Of a stretch of DNA of 28,191 nucleotides, positions 13,928 through 20,488 are shown piece after piece. Under the pieces are notes generated by a model. That model worked only from the letters and a program-made list of their open reading frames with translations, was not told the DNA's origin and did not search any database. Positions within the stretch are counted from its first letter, which is position 1, and each line of letters starts with the position of its first letter. The position numbers and the translations under genes are program-made. The DNA is taken from positions 1-28,191 of IMG/VR virus record IMGVR_UViG_3300037961_001584; one strand, written 5' to 3'. Source of the stretch: a virus.

Positions 13928-14469
13928 TATTTCTGATACTGATTAATCAAGTCCATAGCTGCCTGCGTAGATTTTGGCAAAGCCTTAAACGCAGGGCTAT
14001 TTTCTTGTGTTACTGTTGGTGCGTTTCGCAATGGTCGTGCAGCAGGTGCAGCACCGAATTCTTGCAATTGCTTACGCATTTCTCGGTTTTGGCGAGCCAA
14101 ACGGCGCATACGGCGCTCCATTTGCTCCTCCTTCGACAATTCGCGGCGCTGTGGACGATCGTTGCGATTAAACTCACCACGTCGGCGCACAGCACGTCGT
14201 GGACGACGCTGACGCGAAGTTTCGACTTTGTTGTCTTCTTTCACTTCTTCTTGTGCTTGTGTTTCACCGTTGCCTGCATCAACTAACTCCATTGCCATTT
14301 CATGCACAGCTTCGGCTTGTTCGGCAGACAGCCCCATGTCTACCAAAAGGTTTACAAATTGTTCGTGACTGTTAGGGCTTTCAGTCACTTCTTCTTCCTG
14401 CATGGTTTCCTCATCATGTACCATGTAGTCCTCTTTTTCTTCGTCTTCCATGAATTTTTTTTTATTCAT
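13927..14469 (-). CDS. Capsid scaffold protein
   Basis: 180 residues, with a run of nine A at its 5' end (start at MNKKKFMEDEE; the second Met is a possible alternative). Acidic N-terminal part (EDEEKEDYMVHDEETMQEEE), a helix (FVNLLVDMGLSAEQAEAVHE), a strongly basic middle (RRPRRAVRRRGEF) and a coiled-coil Arg/Glu stretch (KEEQMERRMRRLARQNREMR) before the C-terminal SPAFKALPKSTQAAMDLI. This charge plan, just before the major capsid gene and after a protease, is typical of scaffolds removed during maturation. Confidence 0.75.
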   Translation of the reverse strand: MNKKKFMEDEEKEDYMVHDEETMQEEEVTESPNSHEQFVNLLVDMGLSAEQAEAVHEMAMELVDAGNGETQAQEEVKEDNKVETSRQRRPRRAVRRRGEFNRNDRPQRRELSKEEQMERRMRRLARQNREMRKQLQEFGAAPAARPLRNAPTVTQENSPAFKALPKSTQAAMDLINQYQK

Positions 14470-14495
14470 ATCTATTTATTTATGTGGTCTTTTAC

Positions 14496-14759
14496 CTAGT
14501 ATCCGTAAACTGCTTCGTCAAGTAATTCCACAAACAGTTCAAAATCTAACCGCGTAAATACGGCAGGCGACATTTCAGTAAAGATTACTTTTGCACGGTC
14601 GTAATTCTCTAAGAGAATAGCTTCTTCAACAATGTCTAAAGCATGGTTAAACGTGTCGTCTAACAAGTAGTCAACACGAAATTCTGCAATCATAGCAAGC
14701 AACTCCTCTTGGGCGCTGTTTGTCCATGTACTCCATATACGGTCTATTAGTGGATTCAT
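14496..14759 (-). CDS. Hypothetical acidic helical protein, 87 aa
   Basis: Helical and strongly acidic (by my count 18 Asp/Glu against 5 Lys/Arg): MNPLIDRIWSTWTNSAQEEL ... VEEAILLENYDRAKVIFTEM. It overlaps the protease stop by four bases. It resembles the acidic array proteins in charge but lacks their leader and beta pattern, and may instead be a head assembly factor because of its place between protease and scaffold. Confidence 0.65.
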   Translation of the reverse strand: MNPLIDRIWSTWTNSAQEELLAMIAEFRVDYLLDDTFNHALDIVEEAILLENYDRAKVIFTEMSPAVFTRLDFELFVELLDEAVYGY

Positions 14760-16093
14760 TCGTAACGGTCGTAATATCGTTTTCTCAACAAAGCCTTGTA
14801 ATAATTGACCTTCATACGGTTCAATTCGTGTTTGTCGGTTTTCATCTCTATTTCTTCTTCTTTCTCTTCTACCGCTTTTACCTCTCCATTGTACTCTGTT
14901 AGTACGCCTTCAAAAACCTCTATTTCTACACCCGCCTCTGTAGTATACTTACCGTTGCCTAGTTCTGTAGGCAATCCTTCTTCATCAATCTTAAACACGG
15001 TTGATCCTGCAGTCAGCGCATCGTCTTCTGTTGCAATGACTGTTCCATCCTGTAGGCTTACTTCGTTGTAAAACTTACGACGAATTGCAAACCACATCTT
15101 TTTCAAGGTCTTCTGCATTTTGCTTTGTTTTATAGGTACGCAGTTAGGCACTTCTCTTCCGTCCTTAATCTTTGTGCCAATTTGCTCATAGTCAGCCCAA
15201 CACGGCTCTTTCATCTCCGTTTCTTCTGCTGCCTCTGTTTTATCCTTGTTAGCGTTGACCTTGCCCTCTGCCCAGTTTAGCATAGATTTACCGCCCCATG
15301 CATCGTACATCAAACCTCCGCAACCCTCGCCGTATGGTACATCTGCATGCTCTGCCGCACGGCTCAAATAGCTGTAAGTCCTTGTTACCACATCCATACT
15401 AATCGCCTCACCTTTTGCTAGGGTGTTAGCACGGGTTTTACCAACCTCTGTGCCGCAGCTACCCCAACCGTTTTCTTCAGCCCATTCTAACGCACGCTTT
15501 GCGTTGTTGCTTGCGCTCTCAGGATAGTCAGTAAAACTTTCCATTTCCCTGCGCTGCATCTCCACAATCTTATCTGCGAAGTAGCCCTCAATGCTAAAGC
15601 CGCGTAGCTTGCCTGCTTTGACTTCTTGCCAAATCTCGCTGTTGGCTACGTGAACCTTTACCATCCACGTACCCTGCGGCATGCTCAAACCGTACAATTT
15701 ACTTTTATCCAACTCAGGGTCTTCTACAATCCAACTCTCTACAACGCTAACCTCATCGATAGATTCTTGATGTTCGCGTGTATGGTTGTTTGTACGATTC
15801 TGCTTGATGTACAGTTCAGATGCAAGCTTGACCGTTTCTTTGCTAAAAAACACCTCGTATTCCTCGTCCGTCGCTTCGTCGTAACGCGGAATGTTTTTAT
15901 CAGGGATCAGGGCAGCGCCTACCAATACCTGCTGATCCTCATCTACTGCTGCAAGGCTTACTCCGCGTGTGTTGCCCTGCTTGCTAAAAAACACAAAATT
16001 TTCTTCGATGGCAGGGAACTTTACAAGGCTAATTGCCTCTACGCCCCATGCATCTTGGTTCTCGTCAATAAGTAATTCGATTACTTTACTCAT
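14756..16093 (-). CDS. XkdF-like prohead serine protease with fused extra domain
   Basis: 445 residues. Residues 1-180 match the XkdF/Peptidase_S78_2 type: GAALIPDKNIPRYDEATDEEY near 60-80, then H in NNHTREHQE, the SWIVEDPELDKS segment and GKLRGFSIEGYF, where H and S are the likely catalytic residues. It would cleave scaffold and capsid during maturation. Residues about 185-280 form an added domain (YPESASNNAKRALEWAEENG, CGTEVGKTRANTLAKGEAIS, YDAWGGKSMLNWAEGKVN), which I recall in several Bacteroidota head proteins. The remainder is a charged scaffold-like tail ending KALLRKRYYDRYE. Overlaps the last acidic array gene by four bases. Confidence 0.8.
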   Translation of the reverse strand: MSKVIELLIDENQDAWGVEAISLVKFPAIEENFVFFSKQGNTRGVSLAAVDEDQQVLVGAALIPDKNIPRYDEATDEEYEVFFSKETVKLASELYIKQNRTNNHTREHQESIDEVSVVESWIVEDPELDKSKLYGLSMPQGTWMVKVHVANSEIWQEVKAGKLRGFSIEGYFADKIVEMQRREMESFTDYPESASNNAKRALEWAEENGWGSCGTEVGKTRANTLAKGEAISMDVVTRTYSYLSRAAEHADVPYGEGCGGLMYDAWGGKSMLNWAEGKVNANKDKTEAAEETEMKEPCWADYEQIGTKIKDGREVPNCVPIKQSKMQKTLKKMWFAIRRKFYNEVSLQDGTVIATEDDALTAGSTVFKIDEEGLPTELGNGKYTTEAGVEIEVFEGVLTEYNGEVKAVEEKEEEIEMKTDKHELNRMKVNYYKALLRKRYYDRYE

Positions 16094-16296
16094 ACAATTC
16101 GGTAGTCAATGTTATAGTCATCAAGGACGTCAAAGAAATCATCTACTGTAGGGTAACGTGACGATTCGTCAATCTTGACGATGTTCAACATGCGGTCATT
16201 CGTTTCCTCAATGTATTCCACTACATCGCGCAAACCCTCTCTGCCAAAAAGGTCTTGCAATTGTTGGATCGTCTTGTAGTCGATTTCTACTAGCAT
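16090..16296 (-). CDS. Acidic array protein, 68 aa
   Basis: Net charge about -10 by my count (17 acidic, 7 basic). Plan: strand (MLVEIDY), helix (IQQLQDLFG..LRDVVEYI), strand (MLNIVKI), helix (TVDDFFDVLDDY) and strand (NIDYRIV). The final 'helix then D-Y-x-V strand' is shared with its neighbours, which suggests duplication. ATG follows the shared leader (16294-16308). Last gene of the array; it overlaps the protease by four bases. Function unknown; anti-defence DNA mimicry or virion assembly are open. Confidence 0.7.
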   Translation of the reverse strand: MLVEIDYKTIQQLQDLFGREGLRDVVEYIEETNDRMLNIVKIDESSRYPTVDDFFDVLDDYNIDYRIV

Positions 16297-16308
16297 CTCT
16301 GTTGTTTA
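16294..16308 (-). repeat. Shared leader copy 1: TAAACAACAGAGATG
   Basis: Contains the stop of the 48-aa gene (16306-16308) and the start codon of the 68-aa gene. Identical core with five other array leaders. No Shine-Dalgarno sequence; A-rich as in Bacteroidota start regions. Confidence 0.75.
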
Positions 16309-16452
16309 CAGTTGTTTGCGAATGTTGTCTAGCTTCCGCACGATGTCAAACAATTCGTCAGACAACATATTGATTCCCATTTGTTCAGCTTCGTAAGATG
16401 CCATGTCCGCGTTAGCAATTGCTTCCGAAATGTATTCTCTAATTTCGTTCAT
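16306..16452 (-). CDS. Acidic array protein, 48 aa
   Basis: ATG at 16452 after a leader copy; stop TAA at 16306-16308. All-helical peptide (MNEIREYISEAIANADMASY ... LFDIVRKLDNIRKQL), only mildly acidic (net about -5) and without the beta strands of its neighbours. It is therefore probably a separate small partner rather than a paralogue. Shorter than most gene-calling cut-offs. Confidence 0.65.
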   Translation of the reverse strand: MNEIREYISEAIANADMASYEAEQMGINMLSDELFDIVRKLDNIRKQL

Positions 16453-16466
16453 ATCTCTGTTGTTTA
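16450..16466 (-). repeat. Shared leader copy 2: TAAACAACAGAGATATG
   Basis: Spans the stop of the 71-aa gene (16464-16466) and the start of the 48-aa gene. Exact 17-base match to the copies at 16953-16969 and 17683-17699. Confidence 0.75.
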
Positions 16467-16679
16467 AATGTCGTTGACGTCGTAGTCGTAGTTTGCAGCA
16501 TCTAGGGCTTCCACAATTTCATCAACCTCAGTTTCAAAAAAGCCTAGCGTATAGTAGATGTCAATAATGGTATCACGTCCGTTTTGAAACACCTCTAACT
16601 CCAACGCTGTACCCTTGATTAAATCAAAGATGCGCTCTGCCCTGCTAGTGAATACGGTAATTTGAATCTCCGGCTGCAT
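16464..16679 (-). CDS. Acidic array protein, 71 aa
   Basis: Net charge about -12. Reads MQPEIQITVFTSRAERIFDL, then ALELEVFQNGRDTIIDIYYTL and EVDEIVEALDAANYDYDVNDI at the end. Strand-helix-strand-strand-helix-strand layout, with the same C-terminal helix plus 'Y-D-Y-D-V' ending as the 68-aa and 80-aa proteins. Preceded by a leader copy. No known family. Confidence 0.7.
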   Translation of the reverse strand: MQPEIQITVFTSRAERIFDLIKGTALELEVFQNGRDTIIDIYYTLGFFETEVDEIVEALDAANYDYDVNDI

Positions 16680-16691
16680 CTCTGTTGTTTA
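16677..16691 (-). repeat. Shared leader copy 3: TAAACAACAGAGATG
   Basis: Covers the stop of the 88-aa gene (16689-16691) and the start of the 71-aa gene. Confidence 0.75.
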
Positions 16692-16955
16692 GTAATTCTC
16701 AATAAACGTTCCGTCGTACTCATCTGCAATTAACTCAAGAAACTCAGCTAACAGGTCATCGACAAAAGGCATTCCGCCATCGTACGTTACCTCAAACCCT
16801 AAAAATTTGTCACGAATGTCTACGTACGCATAAACGTCTTCCCATGTATCGTTGTCAAACATAGGATCGGCGCGGCTTGACAATTCCGGTGCTGTTTCAA
16901 ACAATGATCGCAATTCACGTTCAAGCGTAGGGTAATCTAATCCTTCAATGTACAT
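16689..16955 (-). CDS. Acidic array protein, 88 aa
   Basis: Very acidic: about 23 Asp/Glu to 5 basic, net -18. Includes a helix (YPTLERELRSLFETAPEL), strand-like DVYAYVDIRDKFLGFEVTYDGG, a helix (FVDDLLAEFLELIADEYDG) and a final FIENY strand. It has the same general alpha/beta plan. Starts after leader copy 4. No family recognised; the acidic surface with aromatic residues fits DNA-mimic proteins, as a hypothesis only. Confidence 0.7.
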   Translation of the reverse strand: MYIEGLDYPTLERELRSLFETAPELSSRADPMFDNDTWEDVYAYVDIRDKFLGFEVTYDGGMPFVDDLLAEFLELIADEYDGTFIENY

Positions 16956-16969
16956 ATCTCTGTTGTTTA
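16953..16969 (-). repeat. Shared leader copy 4: TAAACAACAGAGATATG
   Basis: Covers the stop of the 77-aa gene at 16967 and the start codon of the 88-aa gene; identical to copies 2 and 6. Confidence 0.75.
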
Positions 16970-17200
16970 GTCAAATTCGATTTTTACCTGCTTTCTGTAA
17001 TCAGAAACGGTAAAGTCACCGTCTAAATCACGATACTCACTATAAGAATCTACAATGTCAAACATATCGTCTTCTACATCATCTACAGAAATACCTGTGT
17101 TTTTCAACACAATATCTGACCTGCCATATTCATTCACAGTGTAACCGTAGTCGTCCTCTAGAACTTCAACCAAGCTAATTATTTGCCTTACTGTAGCCAT
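16967..17200 (-). CDS. Acidic array protein, 77 aa (A)
   Basis: Net about -13. An N-terminal helix (VRQIISLVEVLEDDYGYTVN) leads to short strands and an Asp-rich stretch (VDDVEDDMFDIVDSYSEY), then a beta end (GDFTVSDYRKQVKIEFD). Its start region (TAAATAATCATGG) does not carry the shared leader, so it may rely on coupling to the gene before. Unknown function. Confidence 0.7.
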   Translation of the reverse strand: MATVRQIISLVEVLEDDYGYTVNEYGRSDIVLKNTGISVDDVEDDMFDIVDSYSEYRDLDGDFTVSDYRKQVKIEFD

Positions 17201-17206
17201 GATTAT

Positions 17207-17440
17207 TTAGTAATTGTATGGGTCAAAAATTTCGTCGATGCGGGCAATGAATTGTGATTCTGACATTATCTCATTTAAATCTTTGCGCAATTCGTCTTCT
17301 GACTCTGCCCAAACTGCACCATAAATCCTACGCCCTGTGATGTCGTCTGAGATCATGACCTCATAAGCGTTGTCGTTGTAGAACGGTGAGTCCTGCACGC
17401 TTATATCGTAGTCATCAACAAAATCTTTTACTGTGTACAT
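17207..17440 (-). CDS. Acidic array protein, 77 aa (B)
   Basis: Net about -13. MYTVKDFVDDYDISVQDSPF, then a beta pair (AYEVMISDDITGRRIYGAVW), a helix (AESEDELRKDLNEIMSESQF) and the end ARIDEIFDPYNY. Beta-beta-alpha centre like the others. It starts after a slightly changed leader (TAAACAACAGAAACATG). Unknown function. Confidence 0.7.
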   Translation of the reverse strand: MYTVKDFVDDYDISVQDSPFYNDNAYEVMISDDITGRRIYGAVWAESEDELRKDLNEIMSESQFIARIDEIFDPYNY

Positions 17441-17454
17441 GTTTCTGTTGTTTA
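17438..17454 (-). repeat. Shared leader copy 5 (variant): TAAACAACAGAAACATG
   Basis: Covers the stop of the Trp-rich 77-aa gene (17452-17454) and the next start. Differs from copies 2, 4 and 6 at two bases. Confidence 0.7.
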
Positions 17455-17685
17455 TCGCACTCTTTCCACGTACACGCCATCACGCGCGTATTCTTTTTCC
17501 AAATCTTCCATGACCCATTCGCCTTGGTCAGTCATGTCATCCCAATGCCACACAAAAACATCTCCATGTTCTTCCAAAACTCCTACCTGCGGCCAATCGT
17601 GATAATCGTGATTTATCATCCATGCATGAATCCAAGCATCTAACGTCATATAACCGCGATCCCAATTATAAATTTCGAATCTCAT
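17452..17685 (-). CDS. Acidic, Trp-rich array protein, 77 aa (C)
   Basis: Eight tryptophans in 77 residues (MRFEIYNWDRGYMTLDAWIH ... FVWHWDDMTDQGEWVMEDLE), net about -12. Unlike its neighbours it is Trp- and His-rich (HAWMINHDYHDWPQ). Starts after an exact leader copy (17683-17699). Not a clear paralogue by sequence; shares only size, charge and leader. Unknown function. Confidence 0.7.
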   Translation of the reverse strand: MRFEIYNWDRGYMTLDAWIHAWMINHDYHDWPQVGVLEEHGDVFVWHWDDMTDQGEWVMEDLEKEYARDGVYVERVR

Positions 17686-17699
17686 ATCTCTGTTGTTTA
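17683..17699 (-). repeat. Shared leader copy 6: TAAACAACAGAGATATG
   Basis: Covers the stop of the 81-aa gene (17697-17699) and the start codon of the Trp-rich gene. Confidence 0.75.
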
Positions 17700-17942
17700 A
17701 CCAATAAATTCAACTTCTGCATCAGGCTCTTCATCAGCAAGCTGCTCTGCAACGTCAATTAAATCATCTTCCTCACTAGGATCATTCACATCGATTTCTA
17801 CAAAAGGTCGATAATCGCCTGCAGCAGCATCTACGTATCCTAAGTCGTTGATGTAGATGTCCATGTCACCTTCGCCTGCATCGTAGCTTTCGAAGAAATC
17901 CGTTACCTCGTTATAGGTAAGTCCTTTAATGCTAATGACCAT
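17697..17942 (-). CDS. Highly acidic array protein, 81 aa
   Basis: The most acidic protein of the window: about 25 Asp/Glu against 2 Lys/Arg, net near -23 in 81 residues. Layout: strand (MVISIKGL), helix (NEVTDFFESYDAGEG), strands (MDIYINDLGYV, RPFVEIDVND), helix (EEDDLIDVAEQLADEE) and strand (AEVEFIG). Size and charge are in the range of phage DNA-mimic anti-restriction proteins such as Ocr and ArdA, though no sequence match is claimed. Separated from the 80-aa gene by two bases. Confidence 0.72.
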   Translation of the reverse strand: MVISIKGLTYNEVTDFFESYDAGEGDMDIYINDLGYVDAAAGDYRPFVEIDVNDPSEEDDLIDVAEQLADEEPDAEVEFIG

Positions 17943-17944
17943 AA

Positions 17945-18187
17945 TTAAGCGTATTTGTTATACAGGTAGTTGTCAATGACATCGTATTCGACCCCATAGT
18001 TATCGTACAAAACAGCTAAAATCTCGCTGTATTCTGCAGGTGTATCCAAGGCGACGACAATTGAACCACTGCCATCTTCGTATTTGTACAGCGTAAACAT
18101 ATCCGTAAGCGGGTACTCCTCGCCTTCACGCAAAGAGTCAAGTAGCCGTACAGTAATTTTGTCTAATGCTCGGTCTAACTGTGACAT
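17945..18187 (-). CDS. Acidic array protein, 80 aa
   Basis: Net about -10. Helix (LDRALDKITVRLLDSLREG), strands (FTLYKYEDGSGSIVVALDT), helix (AEYSEILAVLYDNYG) and final strand (VEYDVIDNYLYNKYA). The C-terminal half is similar in pattern to the 68- and 71-aa proteins. Its start shares a base with the stop of the preceding gene, so it is coupled. Unknown function. Confidence 0.7.
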   Translation of the reverse strand: MSQLDRALDKITVRLLDSLREGEEYPLTDMFTLYKYEDGSGSIVVALDTPAEYSEILAVLYDNYGVEYDVIDNYLYNKYA

Positions 18188-18483
18188 CAGTAGTTGTCGT
18201 TAATCATTTCCTGCAATGCTTCACTTACGTGTTCAGTGATTTCGCGAAAGTCGATTTCTGCGATGCTTGCGTTTACCATGTCCTGTACAATACCTGCTCG
18301 GCTTGGAATATCTCGTTCAATGTATTCCTCAAATATCTCCTGTACCTCTCGGTAATCGAGGCGGTCAGGGTCTTGATTCTGTTCGTACAAAACCTCTGCT
18401 AAAAGCGGAATGAAGTCATATACTGACAGCAACCACGTTTCGTAGTTCGCATACCCGTTATAGCTAAACTCTTTCTTTTCCAT
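18187..18483 (-). CDS. DUF7249-like protein, 98 aa; first gene of the acidic array
   Basis: Start at ATG 18483 (a longer reading from 18531 has no support). The beginning NGYANYETWLLSVYDF matches the N-x-Y-E-T-W pattern of DUF7249-type proteins found in phages and plasmids, and the end (GIVQDMVNASIAEIDFREITEHVSE) fits the same family's A-E-V-x-W-x-E-I-A-E-H end. Net about -16. Family function is unknown. A candidate promoter lies just upstream (18503-18532). Recognition is from memory of the pattern. Confidence 0.7.
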   Translation of the reverse strand: MEKKEFSYNGYANYETWLLSVYDFIPLLAEVLYEQNQDPDRLDYREVQEIFEEYIERDIPSRAGIVQDMVNASIAEIDFREITEHVSEALQEMINDNY

Positions 18484-18502
18484 AATTTTTACTGTTCGCG
18501 TA

Positions 18503-18532
18503 CAATTTACAATACATGCCCGTACCATCAAA
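18503..18532 (-). promoter_or_regulatory. Candidate Bacteroidota-type promoter for the acidic array
   Basis: On the minus strand TTTG (532-529) is followed after exactly 19 bases by TAAATTG (509-503), close to the Bacteroidota TTTG-N19-TAnnTTTG promoter. It starts at the tape measure stop codon and lies about 20 bases before the ATG at 18483. If used, the array is transcribed independently of the tail genes. Confidence 0.45.
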
Positions 18533-20360
18533 GCGTAATCTTGTTATTTAGTTGCTGTGCCATAGCATTTTGTCCTTGCAACTGCGACTGTACAACGTAT
18601 GCTTGCATATCAGGTGTATCTAATCGTGCAGGCAATGGTGTAACGCTCATGTCGCTAAAACCTGAACGGGTTTGTCCGCCTCCTCGACCTACACCTCCGC
18701 TTGCTCCGCCTGCCTGATCCATGATTTGCTTTACCTGTACAAAGCTGCCCAATACCGTGCCTAGCATAGACACGATGAAGGTTGCAAGGCTAATAGGGTC
18801 TTTTGCTGACTCTGTAGCGCCGCGAATAGCACCTGCCATAGCCATTGCCTGATTAAGCAAGACATCGGCTACTGCAAGGTTTTTTTGCTGCTTGCTGTTG
18901 TCCTCTGCCATCTGACCCATAGTGCGGAACAGTCCACTTGTTGCATTGGCTAGAGCATCGATTTTACGTAGCTGTATGTTCTCTTCTTCGTCTGCAGAAT
19001 CGCGCACAAGTTGTTCGTAGTCCTCAATGTATGCAGCGTTGATTTGCGCAATCAATTCGGCATTATCTCCTGCCATCTCAATCATGCGGTCATACTGACT
19101 CATTAAAGCCATTTCTTGGCGCTCAAAATTGCTAAGAGAGCGTTCGTATAATTGATCGGCTACCTGCGCTTCTAAGTCGCTTTTACGTTTTGCTGCATTT
19201 GCATCGATTTCAGCGATGTCCATATCGAACTTACGCGCTAAAGCTAAAAGAGCATCATAGGTAGCACCGCGCTGTACTAGTTCTAGATAGTCCGCATCAA
19301 ATTGCATCTCCAAGCGTTTTTTTGCTTGAGCATCTGCGCTGTCTAAACTGCGTATTTCGTAATCCTGCTGCAGCTTCAGCAACTGATCCTGCACAAACTT
19401 CTCATCTGCTATACGCTGTTTGTCAATTTGCTCTTGCTTACGGCGTGCCTCCTCTGCTTGTTTTTCTTCGTTAGCTTGTTGACGTAAGGCGTAACCTGCA
19501 CGGGTGTTTTCTAGGCGTTGTAGTTGTGCCTCTGCCGCATCAATTGTTTCATCTGCCTTCTCTGCGACTTCTTCAGGTGGGTCAAACAGCATGCCCGCTA
19601 CACCTGATACGTAACCTTCTGCAAGGCTTGTACCCTCTTCCAATACACCAATTTCTGCAAGTCCTGCGCTAATCGTGTCAATGATTCCTAATGCAGCCGT
19701 AAGCGGGAATGTGACCAAGCCAATAATAGCTTTTGTGTACTTTGTCACACGGTCTGCTGCAGCCGTTTCTTCTTCTTTCTGCGCTTTTAGATTATCAATC
19801 AAAATCTTCTGCTGCATGATGGCTTCGTCGGTAGCCTGCATGCGCATCATAAGGATGTCCTCCTCTGTTTTGCCCTGCAACCTTAAAATGTTTTCAGTTG
19901 CAGAAATGTTATCTAATTGCTCTTTGCTTGCCTTGACTAGCTTTTCGCTTTCCGTTACCGCATCTTTTGTTGCATCGCTTGCGCCTGTAATGGCTTCGCT
20001 AATCTTGTCCCAATTATCTACAATAGCACCTAGGGCAACTACAAATGCACCAATACCTGTAGCAGCAATCGCACCGCGCAGCGACTTGAACCCACGCGAT
20101 AAACGCCCGATTTGACGTTGTGTAGATTTAAACGAACGGATAGTACGCTGAAAACCTCGCGGCAAAAACTGACTAAACAAATCGCCAATGCCTGCCCAAT
20201 CTTTTTTTGCGCCTTTACCCGCTTTACCCATGCGGCGTTCTAAACGCTCTACCGCATCGCCTGCACTCTCTGCCGCTGCTGTTACGGTTTCTTCGCCCTT
20301 AATTTTTACTTTCGCTTCTGCTGCCATCTGTTGTTCAATATTAATCTCAGCTTTTTCCAA
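18528..20360 (-). CDS. Tail tape measure protein
   Basis: Up to 610 residues from a TTG at 20360; the ATG at 20327 (599 aa), preceded by GAACAACAG, is an equally good start. Hydrophobic segments lie at about 95-114 (RGAIAATGIGAFVVALGAIV), 211-238 (AIIGLVTFPLTAALGIIDTI) and near the end (LATFIVSMLGTVLGSFV); the rest is long charged helix with Gln/Glu/Lys repeats. This is the usual shape of a protein that sets tail length and helps eject DNA. It is short, so a short tail is expected. It comes after, rather than before, the large distal tail proteins. Confidence 0.75.
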   Translation of the reverse strand: MEKAEINIEQQMAAEAKVKIKGEETVTAAAESAGDAVERLERRMGKAGKGAKKDWAGIGDLFSQFLPRGFQRTIRSFKSTQRQIGRLSRGFKSLRGAIAATGIGAFVVALGAIVDNWDKISEAITGASDATKDAVTESEKLVKASKEQLDNISATENILRLQGKTEEDILMMRMQATDEAIMQQKILIDNLKAQKEEETAAADRVTKYTKAIIGLVTFPLTAALGIIDTISAGLAEIGVLEEGTSLAEGYVSGVAGMLFDPPEEVAEKADETIDAAEAQLQRLENTRAGYALRQQANEEKQAEEARRKQEQIDKQRIADEKFVQDQLLKLQQDYEIRSLDSADAQAKKRLEMQFDADYLELVQRGATYDALLALARKFDMDIAEIDANAAKRKSDLEAQVADQLYERSLSNFERQEMALMSQYDRMIEMAGDNAELIAQINAAYIEDYEQLVRDSADEEENIQLRKIDALANATSGLFRTMGQMAEDNSKQQKNLAVADVLLNQAMAMAGAIRGATESAKDPISLATFIVSMLGTVLGSFVQVKQIMDQAGGASGGVGRGGGQTRSGFSDMSVTPLPARLDTPDMQAYVVQSQLQGQNAMAQQLNNKITL

Positions 20361-20488
20361 TTGCTTTGATGCAGGTCGTTAATCCCGTACCAATATCGCC
20401 ATATACCCGTACCTTTTACGTTGTTCGCTACCGTCAACCGTATAGCTACAGGTAATCCATATCCAACGCTGTTTATCCAATACTTCAT
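20306..20488 (-). CDS. Small ORF between tail protein and tape measure, 60 aa (ambiguous)
   Basis: ATG overlaps the stop of the 1017-aa gene (ATGA, 20485-20488) and the frame runs to 20306. It reads MKYWINSVGYGLPVAIRLTV, with a Trp/Tyr-rich part (IWRYWYG), and overlaps the tape measure start. The frame beside it is also open across the same bases and reads like protein too (WIWITCSYTVDGSEQRKRYG, then YMAILVRD), with no ATG near its start. One of the two is probably real; I cannot tell which from sequence alone. Confidence 0.4.
   Translation of the reverse strand: MKYWINSVGYGLPVAIRLTVANNVKGTGIWRYWYGINDLHQSNWKKLRLILNNRWQQKRK

Noticed and set aside
13882-14286. 134-aa plus-strand frame opposite scaffold and capsid start
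   Set aside because: Cys/Leu/His-rich nonsense composition, antisense to two well supported genes.
14455-14463. T9 run (A9 on minus strand) at the scaffold start as a frameshift site
   Set aside because: It lies within the first codons (N-K-K-K-F), so a shift would only destroy or move the start. No alternative frame of interest opens there.
19675-20115. 146-aa plus-strand open frame opposite the tape measure
   Set aside because: Antisense of helical repeats; the real gene is on the minus strand with clear hydrophobic segments and operon coupling.
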